Assembly: GCA_021234155.1 (NCBI GenBank)
Contig: JAJEKV010000403.1
Span: 1-64,000 of the forward strand
DNA: 64,000 bases
Origin: Isoetes taiwanensis
Lineage: Eukaryota; Streptophyta; Lycopodiopsida; Isoetales; Isoetaceae
Direction: 5' to 3'
Shown here: positions 43,847 through 53,081 of the stretch, in pieces
Position numbering within the stretch: position 1 is the stretch's first letter
How the letters are laid out: every line of letters starts with the position of its first letter
Position numbers and translations under genes: made by a program
The notes under the pieces: generated by a model
The model's input: the letters and a program-made list of their open reading frames with translations, nothing else
Told to the model about the DNA's origin: nothing
The model's database searches: none

Positions 43847-44901
43847 ATGGCCCGCACCAAACAAACTTACAGGAAGACTGGACCAAGACCGACCCTCTCC
43901 ATGGCGCAGGCAGCAGGGCGACATGTTAAGAAGATCGAACACCTCAGGCCAAGAAAAGGGGAAGAGGAGCTTCCCCGGCGGTGGCAGCGGCGTGTGTGAA
44001 GCCTCATACCATAGGAGGAGAGTCCGGCACGGTTCTCCATTGGCGGGGCACTCGGGAGGGACCGTGAGACTAGCCATTTCGAACCCCTCGGACAGGAGTG
44101 GAAAGAAGAAGGAGGAGCGGCCTTGGCCGGCGAGGTGGAGGAAGCCGGGGCCGGTCCCAAGGAAGAAAAGGTAAGGAGAAGGTCAGCCCAGGTGGCGGAG
44201 GAGCAGCAGGGAAGCGGGGGCGGGAGAGGGGCCTGGGGGAGGAGGAGAGAGGAAGCGAAGAGAGCAGCAGACCTCGCCCGGACCCGTCGTTATTCAACCC
44301 CGGCGGAAGAGGCAGCGAGTGGAAGCGGAAGGAGGAGGAGGGAGGGGGCGGCAGGACCCGGCGAGCCACCCTACCTAAGTGGCGGAACCACCTAAGGTGA
44401 GTGAAGAAGCGAGAGTAGAGGCGGGCATTACATTTGCGGCGGGGCCAGGAGTTCAAGAAAGATGGTGGCATACAAGGGGAGTACCTCCGTTCATTTGGAC
44501 GAGGTACAATGAGTGGCTATGTGCGGTGGGAGGTCAGCGTCGTAGTGGGGGCAGGCCAAAGAAGAACCAGCCCAAGCCACCCCCACCAAGGCGGAAAAAA
44601 CCGAGAGGGTTCACCACGGGCAAAAGCGACACATCGCCCGGGTGTTTAGGGAGATTCGGCACTTCGGATGTGCACGAATCTCACGATAAGAAAGCGCCTG
44701 CCGGCGTCTCCTTAGGGAGTTTTTGCGGCGATTAGGACGGACTACGGGGTAACCCCTCTAATGACCGGGCTGCAAAGAGGCCTCCGGAGCCGAGTCTGGT
44801 GCAGCTCTTGAGGAGAAACCTGCGCCATCCATGCTAAGCGGGTAACCCTTATGCCTAAGGATATCCACTTGGCACGGAGGATCATGGAGGAGAGGCCCTA
44901 G
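43847..44901 (+). pseudogene. Histone H3-like gene carried inside element 2 (long-tailed H3, possibly CENH3-related)
   Basis: The ATG at 43847 opens a 50-codon frame starting MARTKQT-Y-RK-TG. This is the H3 tail with Lys4, Arg8, Lys9 and Gly12 kept, Ala7 changed to Tyr and Ser10 to Thr. A Gly/Arg/Lys-rich tail of about 250 codons follows in several frames, including GRPKKNQPKPPPPRRKKPR (AT-hook-like). The fold then appears in order across 1-2 nt breaks: HRPG, REIRHF, TNLTIRK-x-LP, RLLRE, FAAIRTDYG, LMTGLQ, EASGAE, LVQLL. At 44821-44901 comes one unbroken frame, [20 protein letters not shown] then IMEERP and stop. Core H3 ends [20 protein letters not shown]. Loop 1 shows no CENH3-type insertion, but the long tail and VTLM recall some CENH3s. 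An A/T-rich 3' flank follows. Confidence 0.88.
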
Positions 44902-45099
44902 GCCTCAAATTTTGTAAATTTTGTAGAAGAACTAAAATTTTCATGTAATCATGTTCCTCATTAATATAAAGTTCTTTTCCCTCTGTAAAAATTGTTCTTG
45001 AAATGTAGAAAATAGAACCCAATTCTGGTAGAATTCTTCATAGCATGTAAAATACCCGAAATCATGACTACAACAAAATTTTGGCAAAAAATCATCAAA

Positions 45100-45430
45100 A
45101 ATGCAAAAATTGGGGCCGGTCCGGGTGAGACAGCGCCAATGGCCTCTGCGTCCCCGGCGCTGGCGTTTGTTGATTCACCCGCCTACCCCAAAAATCTTGC
45201 TTTTAGATGTCGGTTTTGCACAAAATAAGTTGCTAGTTAGGTTAGAATTGGCCCAATTAGCCATATTAGCATCTTCAAATTTCCTAAAATGACCAAAAAT
45301 TGGCCCAAAACAGGCCAACCAGGGTGAGCCAGCGCCAAAGCAGCGTCTGCGTTCGCGCGGAGGCCATCGTGCAGATTCACCAGGGTCGGGCCATCTTTAG
45401 CCCAAATTAGCCAAATTTGATCCAACAAAT
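45100..45430 (+). repeat. Leader direct repeats of element 2
   Basis: A 60-70 base block (AAAATTGG...GGGTGAGMCAGCGCCAA...CTGCGT...GATTCACC) occurs near 45109-45180 and again near 45296-45382, about 200 bases apart, between the H3 gene and the internal TATA box. Element 1 has an analogous repeat pair in its leader. Confidence 0.6.
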
Positions 45431-45563
45431 TGCCATGTAGTGTTTTCTTGCTTTGTTTTGCTTAAGTTTGCACTTCATGGTAGTTCATTTTGGACACCGA
45501 GCCATAGAACCAAGGTCGTCTTAGCTAACACCTTTTTGCACAAATCCAGGGTCACCCATAGTC

Positions 45564-45571
45564 TATAAAAA
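45564..45571 (+). promoter_or_regulatory. Internal TATA box upstream of the pre-gag region
   Basis: TATAAAAA about 105 bases before the ATG at 45676, in the same relative place as TATAAATA at 498-505 of element 1. It would allow a gag-pol transcript that skips the H3 gene; this is inference. Confidence 0.45.
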
Positions 45572-45675
45572 TAGGTCTCATTTGCCATTTTTTCTTCCTC
45601 TGAAGCTGCTCCCGCCCCTTAGGCGATTTTTCGACCCTCGATCTTTGCAAGCCATTTTCTACACCCTTTCTGCTC

Positions 45676-47200
45676 AATGGCGCCCGGCAACTTTGAGAGA
45701 TGGTATAATCTTTGCCCGACCATATCCATGTGCTTCCGGTAGATCAAGCTTTCTACGTGTTTGATCACTTGTTTGATCTTCACATAACCTTGACTAGAAC
45801 ACCCTACTACCACGGACATTATGTGCGGTATGACCGGCAGGAGGTCTGCCTTGGGAAGTTAGGCTGCCTCCTAGGGGAGAGGAATTGGGTTTCCCTTGAG
45901 ACACTTACCCAAGCTTTAGGTCGAGAGCTGGCGGGATCAGAGGCAAGAAGCGGCTATGGGATAGGACTAGGACCATGCCCGATTACATGACTGCCGGGAC
46001 ATAATAGGCACAGGTACCTTTCAGCCCAGAGGCGGCCCTTGCCCTCTTCATGCATTATAAGTCAATCAACAAAGTAGGGGAACCCTCTGTTCAGCCCTTA
46101 GACTTGCGCCACTCGATACGTGAGGCCCGGGATCAAATCCACGAATATAGAGTCCTCCGCCCTCACGAATACTACGCCGCGGCGTCGAGGCACCATCTCT
46201 GAGATCCATGAAGACTCTGGCGACTAGGGGGCGAGAACCCGAATGGGAGGCGGGGAGGCAACAGAATGCGGAGATATGCGTCGAGGCATGACGGCGGCGT
46301 GAAGCGACTCGCGATCCACCCGGTCGGCATCACAGCCTTAGCCGCCAATAGTCATCGGCGGGGAGGAGTACATTTTGCAAATGACATCCTCAATCTGTCC
46401 CTCTTTGTCGAGAACGGGGTCTTGAATCGGCGAGCTCTTGGGTATGATAGCACCTGCGGGAAAAGCACGGACATCATCGACTACTCATACCGGGGAGATC
46501 CCAAAGGGGGTGGCGGAGAGACACTCTTATGCGGGGAGACAATGTCGGATATAGCAGCCTATCGCCAGATAAAGAGATCTATCGACGGGCAGGAGCCTAT
46601 CATCTCTCGGAGGAGGAGTTCAGCAGATATGAGCACACTCTACAAACCAGGGGAAGGGCCCAAGCTCAAGCCGACCAGTTCGAGCGGGGAGCATGAGGGA
46701 AGGGTCAGCGGCATTAACGGACAAGCACTTACCCGGTATGTGGAGAGATCATGAAGACCTTATGGCGGTGGATGCCTCTGGTGGCGGCTCAAAGGAAGAA
46801 CCTTTGGATCACAGGCGTAGGGAAGGGGTGCAGACGCTCGCTACTATCTTCCAGCCCTCGGCCCGGGGGCAAATGATAGTCTTCCACAAGGAGTTCAGCC
46901 CAAGGGGAAAGAATCCGTGGCACTTCTCATAGCTTTTCGGGCCGGGCAGCACTCAAAGATATCGCCCATACCGATCACATCATCCTTTTCAGCAGGGTCA
47001 TGGCTCCATTGCCTCGACTGCGAGAGGACACGAGGGATGCAACACTTTTCGGTGGTAGCGACAATGACACCGAGAACTCGGGGAACAGGAGATGGCAGAG
47101 CACTTGAAGGAAGATCAGCGAGGAACATCTTGCGCAACCTCGGCAAAGGCCTCAGGTTCGGGGATGTCAAGAACTTCTTGGGGCTTCGGGGAGGCCTTTG
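45676..47200 (+). pseudogene. Pre-gag coding region of element 2, unknown function
   Basis: It begins with ATG (MAPGNFERWYNLCPT) and continues in changing frames. 45712-45990 includes FDLHITLTRTPYYHGHYVRY, near 46030-46200 PLDLRHSIREARDQIHEYRV, near 46600 HLSEEEFSRYEHTLQTRGRA, and 46917-47201 is a further open stretch. About 500 codons in total if joined. It is followed by A/T-rich sequence (47200-47410) and then gag. The region is present in both elements, so it belongs to the family and is not a chance capture. No domain recognised. Confidence 0.45.
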
Positions 47201-47429
47201 AATAGTTGCAAAAATTTCTTAAGCAAAAATTTCTTAAGTTTGTGCTAAATGTTTCTTGTACCCATTGTGCTAAGATACATACGCTTTATTATGTAATCCT
47301 TATGTATTAATGACTATTAAGCTGGTTTGTCAATGTAAGGCTTTGTATGATTTCTTATAACTAAAGATAATTCAATTTGCAAGTAAAATTGATCAACATC
47401 TAACCTAAATAAAATGTATTGATGATCAA

Positions 47430-48690
47430 TCCTTGCGGCAAAGGAACTCAAGTCACGGGATCCCAAGATCGGCCACCGACCCATAATTGGGTACCAAAAG
47501 GAATTTGTTTGGCGAGGGAACAAGAAGATGTTGAGCAGGATATGTCACCGAGGCGATCCAGCGCAAGGTTGGTGCAGATGAGGAATCAGATGCAACACCT
47601 CATCAAGCTGGCGACACCTCTCATGAATGAATGCAGGGGAAGATGGTCACCCACCTCCACCTTGTTTTCGGGGGGGTGTGAAGTCCCTCGGCGAGGAAAG
47701 GGAGGGCAACCAGGGCGTCGGGGATAGGAGAAGGAAGAGGAGAGCGAGGGGCCCATCATCATCCGGCTCGGCTCATCGGGCAGTTCTTCCGGTGAGGACA
47801 GCTCTAGCTCGGCGGTCGGATCGACACACCTAAAGCGGGGAAAAGAGCAAGAAAAGGCGGTGATTATCGAGGAAAAAGGTGGATAGTGCTATGAGCAATG
47901 TATGGAAAACAAAGGAAGCTTCGGCCGGTTCTCGGGGAAGGGACAGATCGGGCATGGAGGCTGAAGCATGGCTTGATGAAATGGAAGAGTTTGGCAACTC
48001 ATCACGGTATGAAAGACAAGGACATAGGGGAAAGTTGCTACAGCTAACCTTATTGGACCGGCAAGGATGCCGGGGTGGAAGGGATATGCTAAATCCAACA
48101 AGTGAAGAGGAACAAGCTGCAGGTTTAAGACCTTCAAGCAAGGCTTTCTTAAGCACTATGTGCCAAGGTCTCATACTAGTAGACAGATCCGGCAGTTTTC
48201 TGAGGTTGAATCGGGGTAGCTTATTGGTGGCTAAGTATCTTAGAAGAATTTATGAGGCTCGGCTGAATGTTCACGGAGTCTCGGAGAGGCAAGCCGTGGA
48301 TACTTACATTGAGGGTTGAACGGCAATATCAAGAGGCTTGTTAGAGCAATCAACCAAGTCGGTGTAGCGGGGCGAAGATAAAGCTATAAGTTTGGAGGAG
48401 GCACCGGCAACTCGGCAGAGAAGATCAACCGGGGGTAAGAGTTCAGGGCGTGCTCGGGGACAATATCGGGGTAAGCAATCAGCAACTACACCATCGAGGG
48501 AGTCGGCAGCAAGGTAAGGGTCGGAGCAAAGCTTTTGGGGACCGTAAGCCCGGAAGCGCATCGGGGGGCGCTCTTAAAAGCGTTCCTAGGCGATCTTCTT
48601 AGAAGGAAAGAGAGCAGGGAATGCATTGAGAAGAAGTTATGCTTGAGGTGCTTCCGGCCGGTGGCACCGGACACATGATTGTCCATTAGT
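47430..48690 (+). pseudogene. gag: gag of element 2, broken
   Basis: An N-terminal part (47419-47727) includes SARLVQMRNQMQHLIKLATP. 47879-48319 holds EAEAWLDEMEEF, typical of retrotransposon Gag, and in another frame HYVPRSHTSRQIRQFSEVE. A zinc knuckle near 48625-48680 reads CIEKKLCLRCFRPG then, after a 1-nt break, H-x-x-x-x-C. A basic Gly/Arg/Ser stretch precedes it (48400-48500). Confidence 0.7.
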
Positions 48691-48829
48691 CATGCGGTCG
48701 GCTTTGGAGAACTCTTGGATTAGGACTCCCCAACGAGCGGGCGAGGGCGATGACCAGCGGGGAGAACCCGCGACTTCATAGATGGTGAGAGTGTCGCATA
48801 TGTGCAAACATTGAGTCAGATGAGATAGA

Positions 48830-49490
48830 GAATGGAGTCAAAGCTGTCATGGCTGATGGGATCATAGATAGTAACCCTTATGTAGTCCTCATAGATACTG
48901 GGTAGCTCTCATAATTTTGCATCTCCTAGATTGGCTGCTCTAATGAAGAACAAGGTATTGAAGTCTAAGCCAAGGCCGGTAGCTATGGCAAAGCGGAGCC
49001 ATTCGGCACACTAAGGGGGAGGAGGATCACCTTTGACATAGACCTTAGTGGGGCCAAGTGGCCGATGGGAGCAGAAGTCATGGATATTGGAAGGTATGAT
49101 CTTATAGTGGGGATGGAATTTTTGAAGCCAGCCAAAGCCATGATTGATTGCGACGGAATGAAGTCACCATGGCGGTGACACGAGGGCGGCAAGTTGATAG
49201 TGAAAGGTAAGAAGCTAGAATCCCTATGCGGTGTATTTCTTTTGAAGCGACTAAGGAAGAGTATAGAAAGGAATAAGGTGGATTACATCTTGAGGATGGA
49301 ATCAGTGGAGCCAGGCAAGCAGGATGGAAGTGACACAAAGGGAAATCAGCTGCCCAGGCAGATAGCAAGGCTTATCTCAGAATTCAGGGATGTATTTCCG
49401 GATGAAATCCGGCAGCTGCCATATAGGGGTGTGGAATGTGAGATCACATTGGCTCGGATCTGGCCGAGGCCGATGGGCGCCATATAGAAT
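48830..49490 (+). pseudogene. Aspartic protease region of element 2, broken
   Basis: YVVLIDTG-stop-SHNFASPRLAALMKN lies at 48881-48955, with the catalytic D-T-G intact but the following Ser codon read as a stop. YDLIVGMEFLKPAKAMIDCD-like residues follow near 49095-49155. The frame 49194-49487 ends with SEFRDVFPDEIRQLPYRGVE, the linker to reverse transcriptase, also seen in element 1. Confidence 0.75.
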
Positions 49491-49499
49491 GAGCATCGA

Positions 49500-50170
49500 A
49501 TTGACTGAGCTCAAAAGCAGCTGCAGGAATTGCTCGAGCTTGGATTTATAAGAGCAAGTGTGTCTCCTTTGAGGACACCTATACTCTTTGTCAAGAAGAA
49601 AGATGGGAGCTTAAGAATGTGCATAGACTATCGCCCGACTCAATAAGCGGGGCGATAAAGAATAAGTATGCATTGAAAGTGAGATGACCTAATGGATCAG
49701 CTACAAGGGAGCAAAGGTATTCTCTAAGATCGATTTAAGATCAGGATACCATCGGATAAGAATAAAGGAAGAGGACATCCATAAAGGCGCTTTTCGAGCA
49801 GCGGTATGGTCATTTTGAGTTCTGATGTGCCCTTTGGATTGTCGAGCGCTCCCATAGCGTTTATCGCCTCATGAGCGATATCTTGAGACTTCTTGGATGA
49901 GTTTGTTATTGTCTTCTTGACGACATCTAATCTACAACAAGTCCCTTGAAGAGCATTTATCCGACATCTCGGGAAAGTGTTAGAGAAGTTGAGGCGTCAT
50001 CGGTTGTATGGGAAGCTCTCTAAGTGCCACGCCATAGTGGTAGGGTGGAGTACTTGGGGCATGTAGTAACATCAGGGAATCTCCACAGATCCATCTAAGA
50101 TTGAGGCAATAGTTGATTGGCCAGCTCAAGGAATGTGGCGTAAGTAAGAAGCTTTCGGGTTGGCGGGATA
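49500..50170 (+). pseudogene. pol: Reverse transcriptase of element 2, broken
   Basis: The same blocks as element 1 but more fragmented: [19 protein letters not shown] near 49580-49632, [10 protein letters not shown] (49687), the [14 protein letters not shown] block (49740-49780), FDEFVIVF with decayed D-D near 49895-49925, and VEYLGHVVTS-like residues near 50045. Breaks sit mostly at C/G runs. Confidence 0.85.
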
Positions 50171-50179
50171 CTGAGAAAG

Positions 50180-50830
50180 TTAAGTGAAGGACTTTGCTAA
50201 GTGGAAGTCCCCTCTGGGACCTCACTAAGGCCAACAAGATTAAGGACTGGGCTAGCCATTGGTTAGAGAAAGTCAAGCTTCTTTTGAGAAGCTTAAAGAG
50301 GCCTTAACGCGGACACCGGTGCTTGTCCCTCAGGATCCGAGTAAGGATAAGTTGGTAGCAGCGGATGCAAGCAAGATAGCGGGGGGTCTTGATGCAAGAA
50401 GGAAGGGTAGTAAGCCTACGATTTCGAAGAAGATGAGCGCCGCCGAACAACGCTACCCAACCCATGATCGGGGAGCTGCTAGCCATTGTCCGGGCATTGA
50501 GGATATGGAGGCATTATCTGGCTTTGGGAAGGAAGTTTGAGTTGGATCTTACGATCACGAGCCGCCGGTATCTTTTCACCCGGCCACTCCTCAACTTAAG
50601 GCAAAGGAGGTGGATGGAATTCCTTGAGTATGATTTTGATATTATATATAAGCTGGTAAGCTTAATGTTGTATGAGATGCCCTCTCGGAAGACCATTTGG
50701 ACAAGGGCGCATTGTAATGCGATTTCCACTCTTTCGAGTGAGTTTGGCAAGAAGATTGAGGAGTCCTTGCCAACCGATGTGGACTTCAAGGAGGTATGGG
50801 AAAGCCTTTCCAAGGAAGCCCGGAGATAAG
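50180..50830 (+). pseudogene. pol: RNase H domain of element 2, broken
   Basis: 50259-50540 carries SFEKLKEALTRTPVLVPQDP and VAADASKIAGG, with the first catalytic Asp in ADAS. 50464-50829 carries LNLRQRRWMEFLEYDFDIIY, matching element 1 but lacking the intact VADALSRHP end. Confidence 0.8.
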
Positions 50831-50889
50831 AAAGGGGAAGCCTTCAAGCATTATAAGAAGGAAGGCAACTGTTGTACCACAAGCATAAG

Positions 50890-51920
50890 TTGTGTGTGCC
50901 GATTCTTGAGGGGTAAGGAAGTTAATTCTTCATGACACACATAACAGCCCAATAGCGGGGCATCTGGCTTCATGAAGACATATTTCAAGATTCAAGTAGC
51001 TACTTACGGCGGGGAATGAAGAAGCGGATAGCTGCATATATTCGGGATTACCCGGTTATGTCGGCAGACCAAAGGCGAACAACCGGATTCGGGTGCTTTA
51101 GAGCCATTGGGGTGCCAAATGCAAAGTGGGAGGTCATAAGCATGGATTTCATCCACGGGACTCCCTAGAACTCTTGAGGCAAGGATGCATTGATGGTTGT
51201 CATAGATAAGTTATCTAAGATGGCACATTTAGGTGCCTTGCAAGGCAGCGGACACCGCATTAGACACGCCAAGTTATTTGTAAGGGAGATTTTTAGACTC
51301 CATGGCATGCCTCGGGAGATAATATCGATAGAGATTCTAAGTTCATGAGTGCCTTTTGGCGGGATCTCTTTAGCACCATCGGCCGAAGCTCTCCATGAGT
51401 GCGGCATATCATCCCCAAGCGGATGGCGAGACGGAAAGGGCGAATCGGATCATTGAAGACATGCTTGAAGCTATGTGTGGAACAAGCGATCCAAGTGGGA
51501 TGAGTACATTCACTTGGTGGAATTCGCCTTGATTGCCAAGCGGAGTCATCTCGGATGTAAGCCTTTCATGGTGAACTATGGCTACGATTTAACCCGGATA
51601 CGGCACAATCCACGTGTCCAAGGTAGAAGTGTCCCAGCGAGATGTTAGGGGATATCGGTGACTAGTAGAGGAAGTAAGGGGTTATTTATTGGCAGCAAGA
51701 AGTCGTGAGAGAAGAGTGTAGCCCGACAAGCACCGGGGCCCGTAAGGGGAGTTTAAGGTGGGAGATACTGGTTTGGTTGAAGATCAAGGTGAAGCAAGCC
51801 AAGGCGGATTGGGAGCTGCAAGAAGCTTGCCCCTAGGGTGGGCTGGGCGTTCAAGATTTTAGAGAGTGGGCTCTCAAGCCTACAAGTTGGATCTTCCGGC
51901 TCATCTTAAGGTCCACAAGG
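50890..51920 (+). pseudogene. pol: Integrase of element 2, broken
   Basis: Core blocks across frames: NAKWEVISMDFI near 51118-51152, [16 protein letters not shown]-like residues near 51190-51230, FRLHGMPREIIS near 51290-51325, YHPQADGETERANRIIEDML near 51405-51470, and WDEYIHLVEFA near 51497-51530. The C-terminal YKLDLPAHLKVHKVFHVSLL block is open in 51866-52057. Confidence 0.85.
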
Positions 51921-51994
51921 TCTTCCACGTAAGTTTATTAAAAGGCACAATCCTAACCCGAGGAGGTTTTGGATACTCCAACCTTGTTGGAAAT

Positions 51995-52175
51995 GACGGA
52001 GGAGCAAGTAGAAATAGTGCCGAGTTACTTCTTGATAAGTCATTCAAAGAAGACTAGGAGGTCTCAGTTCCTCAATATTTGGTTAAGTGGAAGCACTTGC
52101 AGGTGGAAGATGCGACATGGGTATTGAAGCAAGATTTGGAGAAGCAATACCCGAGTTCATGAAGGAGTTTGATGG
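51995..52175 (+). pseudogene. Chromodomain of element 2
   Basis: LDKSFKKTRRSQFLNIWLSGST and, one frame over, QYLVKWKHLQVEDATWVLKQ (52070-52135) give the chromodomain core with the aromatic residues expected to bind methylated Lys. Together with the H3 gene at 43847-44901, this element encodes both a histone-tail reader and a histone tail. Confidence 0.8.
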
Positions 52176-52199
52176 GCGTCTCAGGCTTGGTGGCGACCC

Positions 52200-53081
52200 G
52201 ACTTGCCGGTGGTTAGCTAGTATGTTGTTAGTTAGCTTTGGGCGCATGCATTCTAGTTAGGAGGGTGCATGTGCGAGAACCTTGGATCGTGTGGCGATGA
52301 TGGGATATGCCTTTAAGGCATTTCTCTAGGCCACCACGCAAGAAAAGATGCTTGTATGACCATTAGGGTCATGTGAGTGAGGAATGAGGCATGGTGGGCG
52401 ATGATGGGACATCGATCGGATGATCTCTATGCCACGATGCGGAGAATACGCTTTTACCTGGCGTAGGAGGGTCATGGTGAAGCTTAAGTGATCATCTTGG
52501 CGATGATGGGATGGTGAGGCGTTCCCTATTTGAAACCCTAGGGGGCATGATGCCTTTGGGGTGTACTCGATCTGGGGGATCGTGTACAAGGTAGCACTTC
52601 GATCATGGGCAATGATGGGAGCATCTTAAATGATCCCTAAGCTCAAATCGAAAGGGCCATGATCTTGGGGCGGGGTAGTAGGACAACCTTGAGCAGTGGT
52701 TGGCTCCAAGGAGGAGGTAGGGGTGGTCCCCTAAAACCACAAATTATTAACTAAACTAGCGTAATGTGCTCCTTTTGCGGGCAAGTAGAAGGAGGACTTC
52801 AACGAGGAGCGCGTTACGAGAAGATAAGGGGGAGCCATAATTAGATTATGAACCCTAATAACTCTTATAATAGTATTTTGAATTATTATAAGAAATAACG
52901 ATGTTAAGGCTATATAATTTTGTATAAGTACAAATATGGCCTAAAATTTTGACTTGAACTAATAAAAAACTTGATTGCTAAGCTAAGCTAAAGGTTATGA
53001 CATGATTGTTGTTTTGCGGGCATAAGGTAGGTTCGTCACCTTAAGCGCAATCTTTGAGGACGACATTGTCTAAGGGGAGAA
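52200..53081 (+). other. Element 2 3' untranslated region and polypurine tract
   Basis: About 880 bases with no coding potential, including repeats of GATGATGGGA (52295, 52395, 52501, 52611). It ends TAAGGGGAGAA (53071-53081), the polypurine tract abutting the 3' LTR. Confidence 0.75.

Noticed and set aside
44098-44471. Separate Arg/Gly-rich genes on both strands within element 2
   Set aside because: The plus-strand frames are parts of the long tail of the H3-like gene; the minus-strand Pro/Ser/Leu frames are their shadows.
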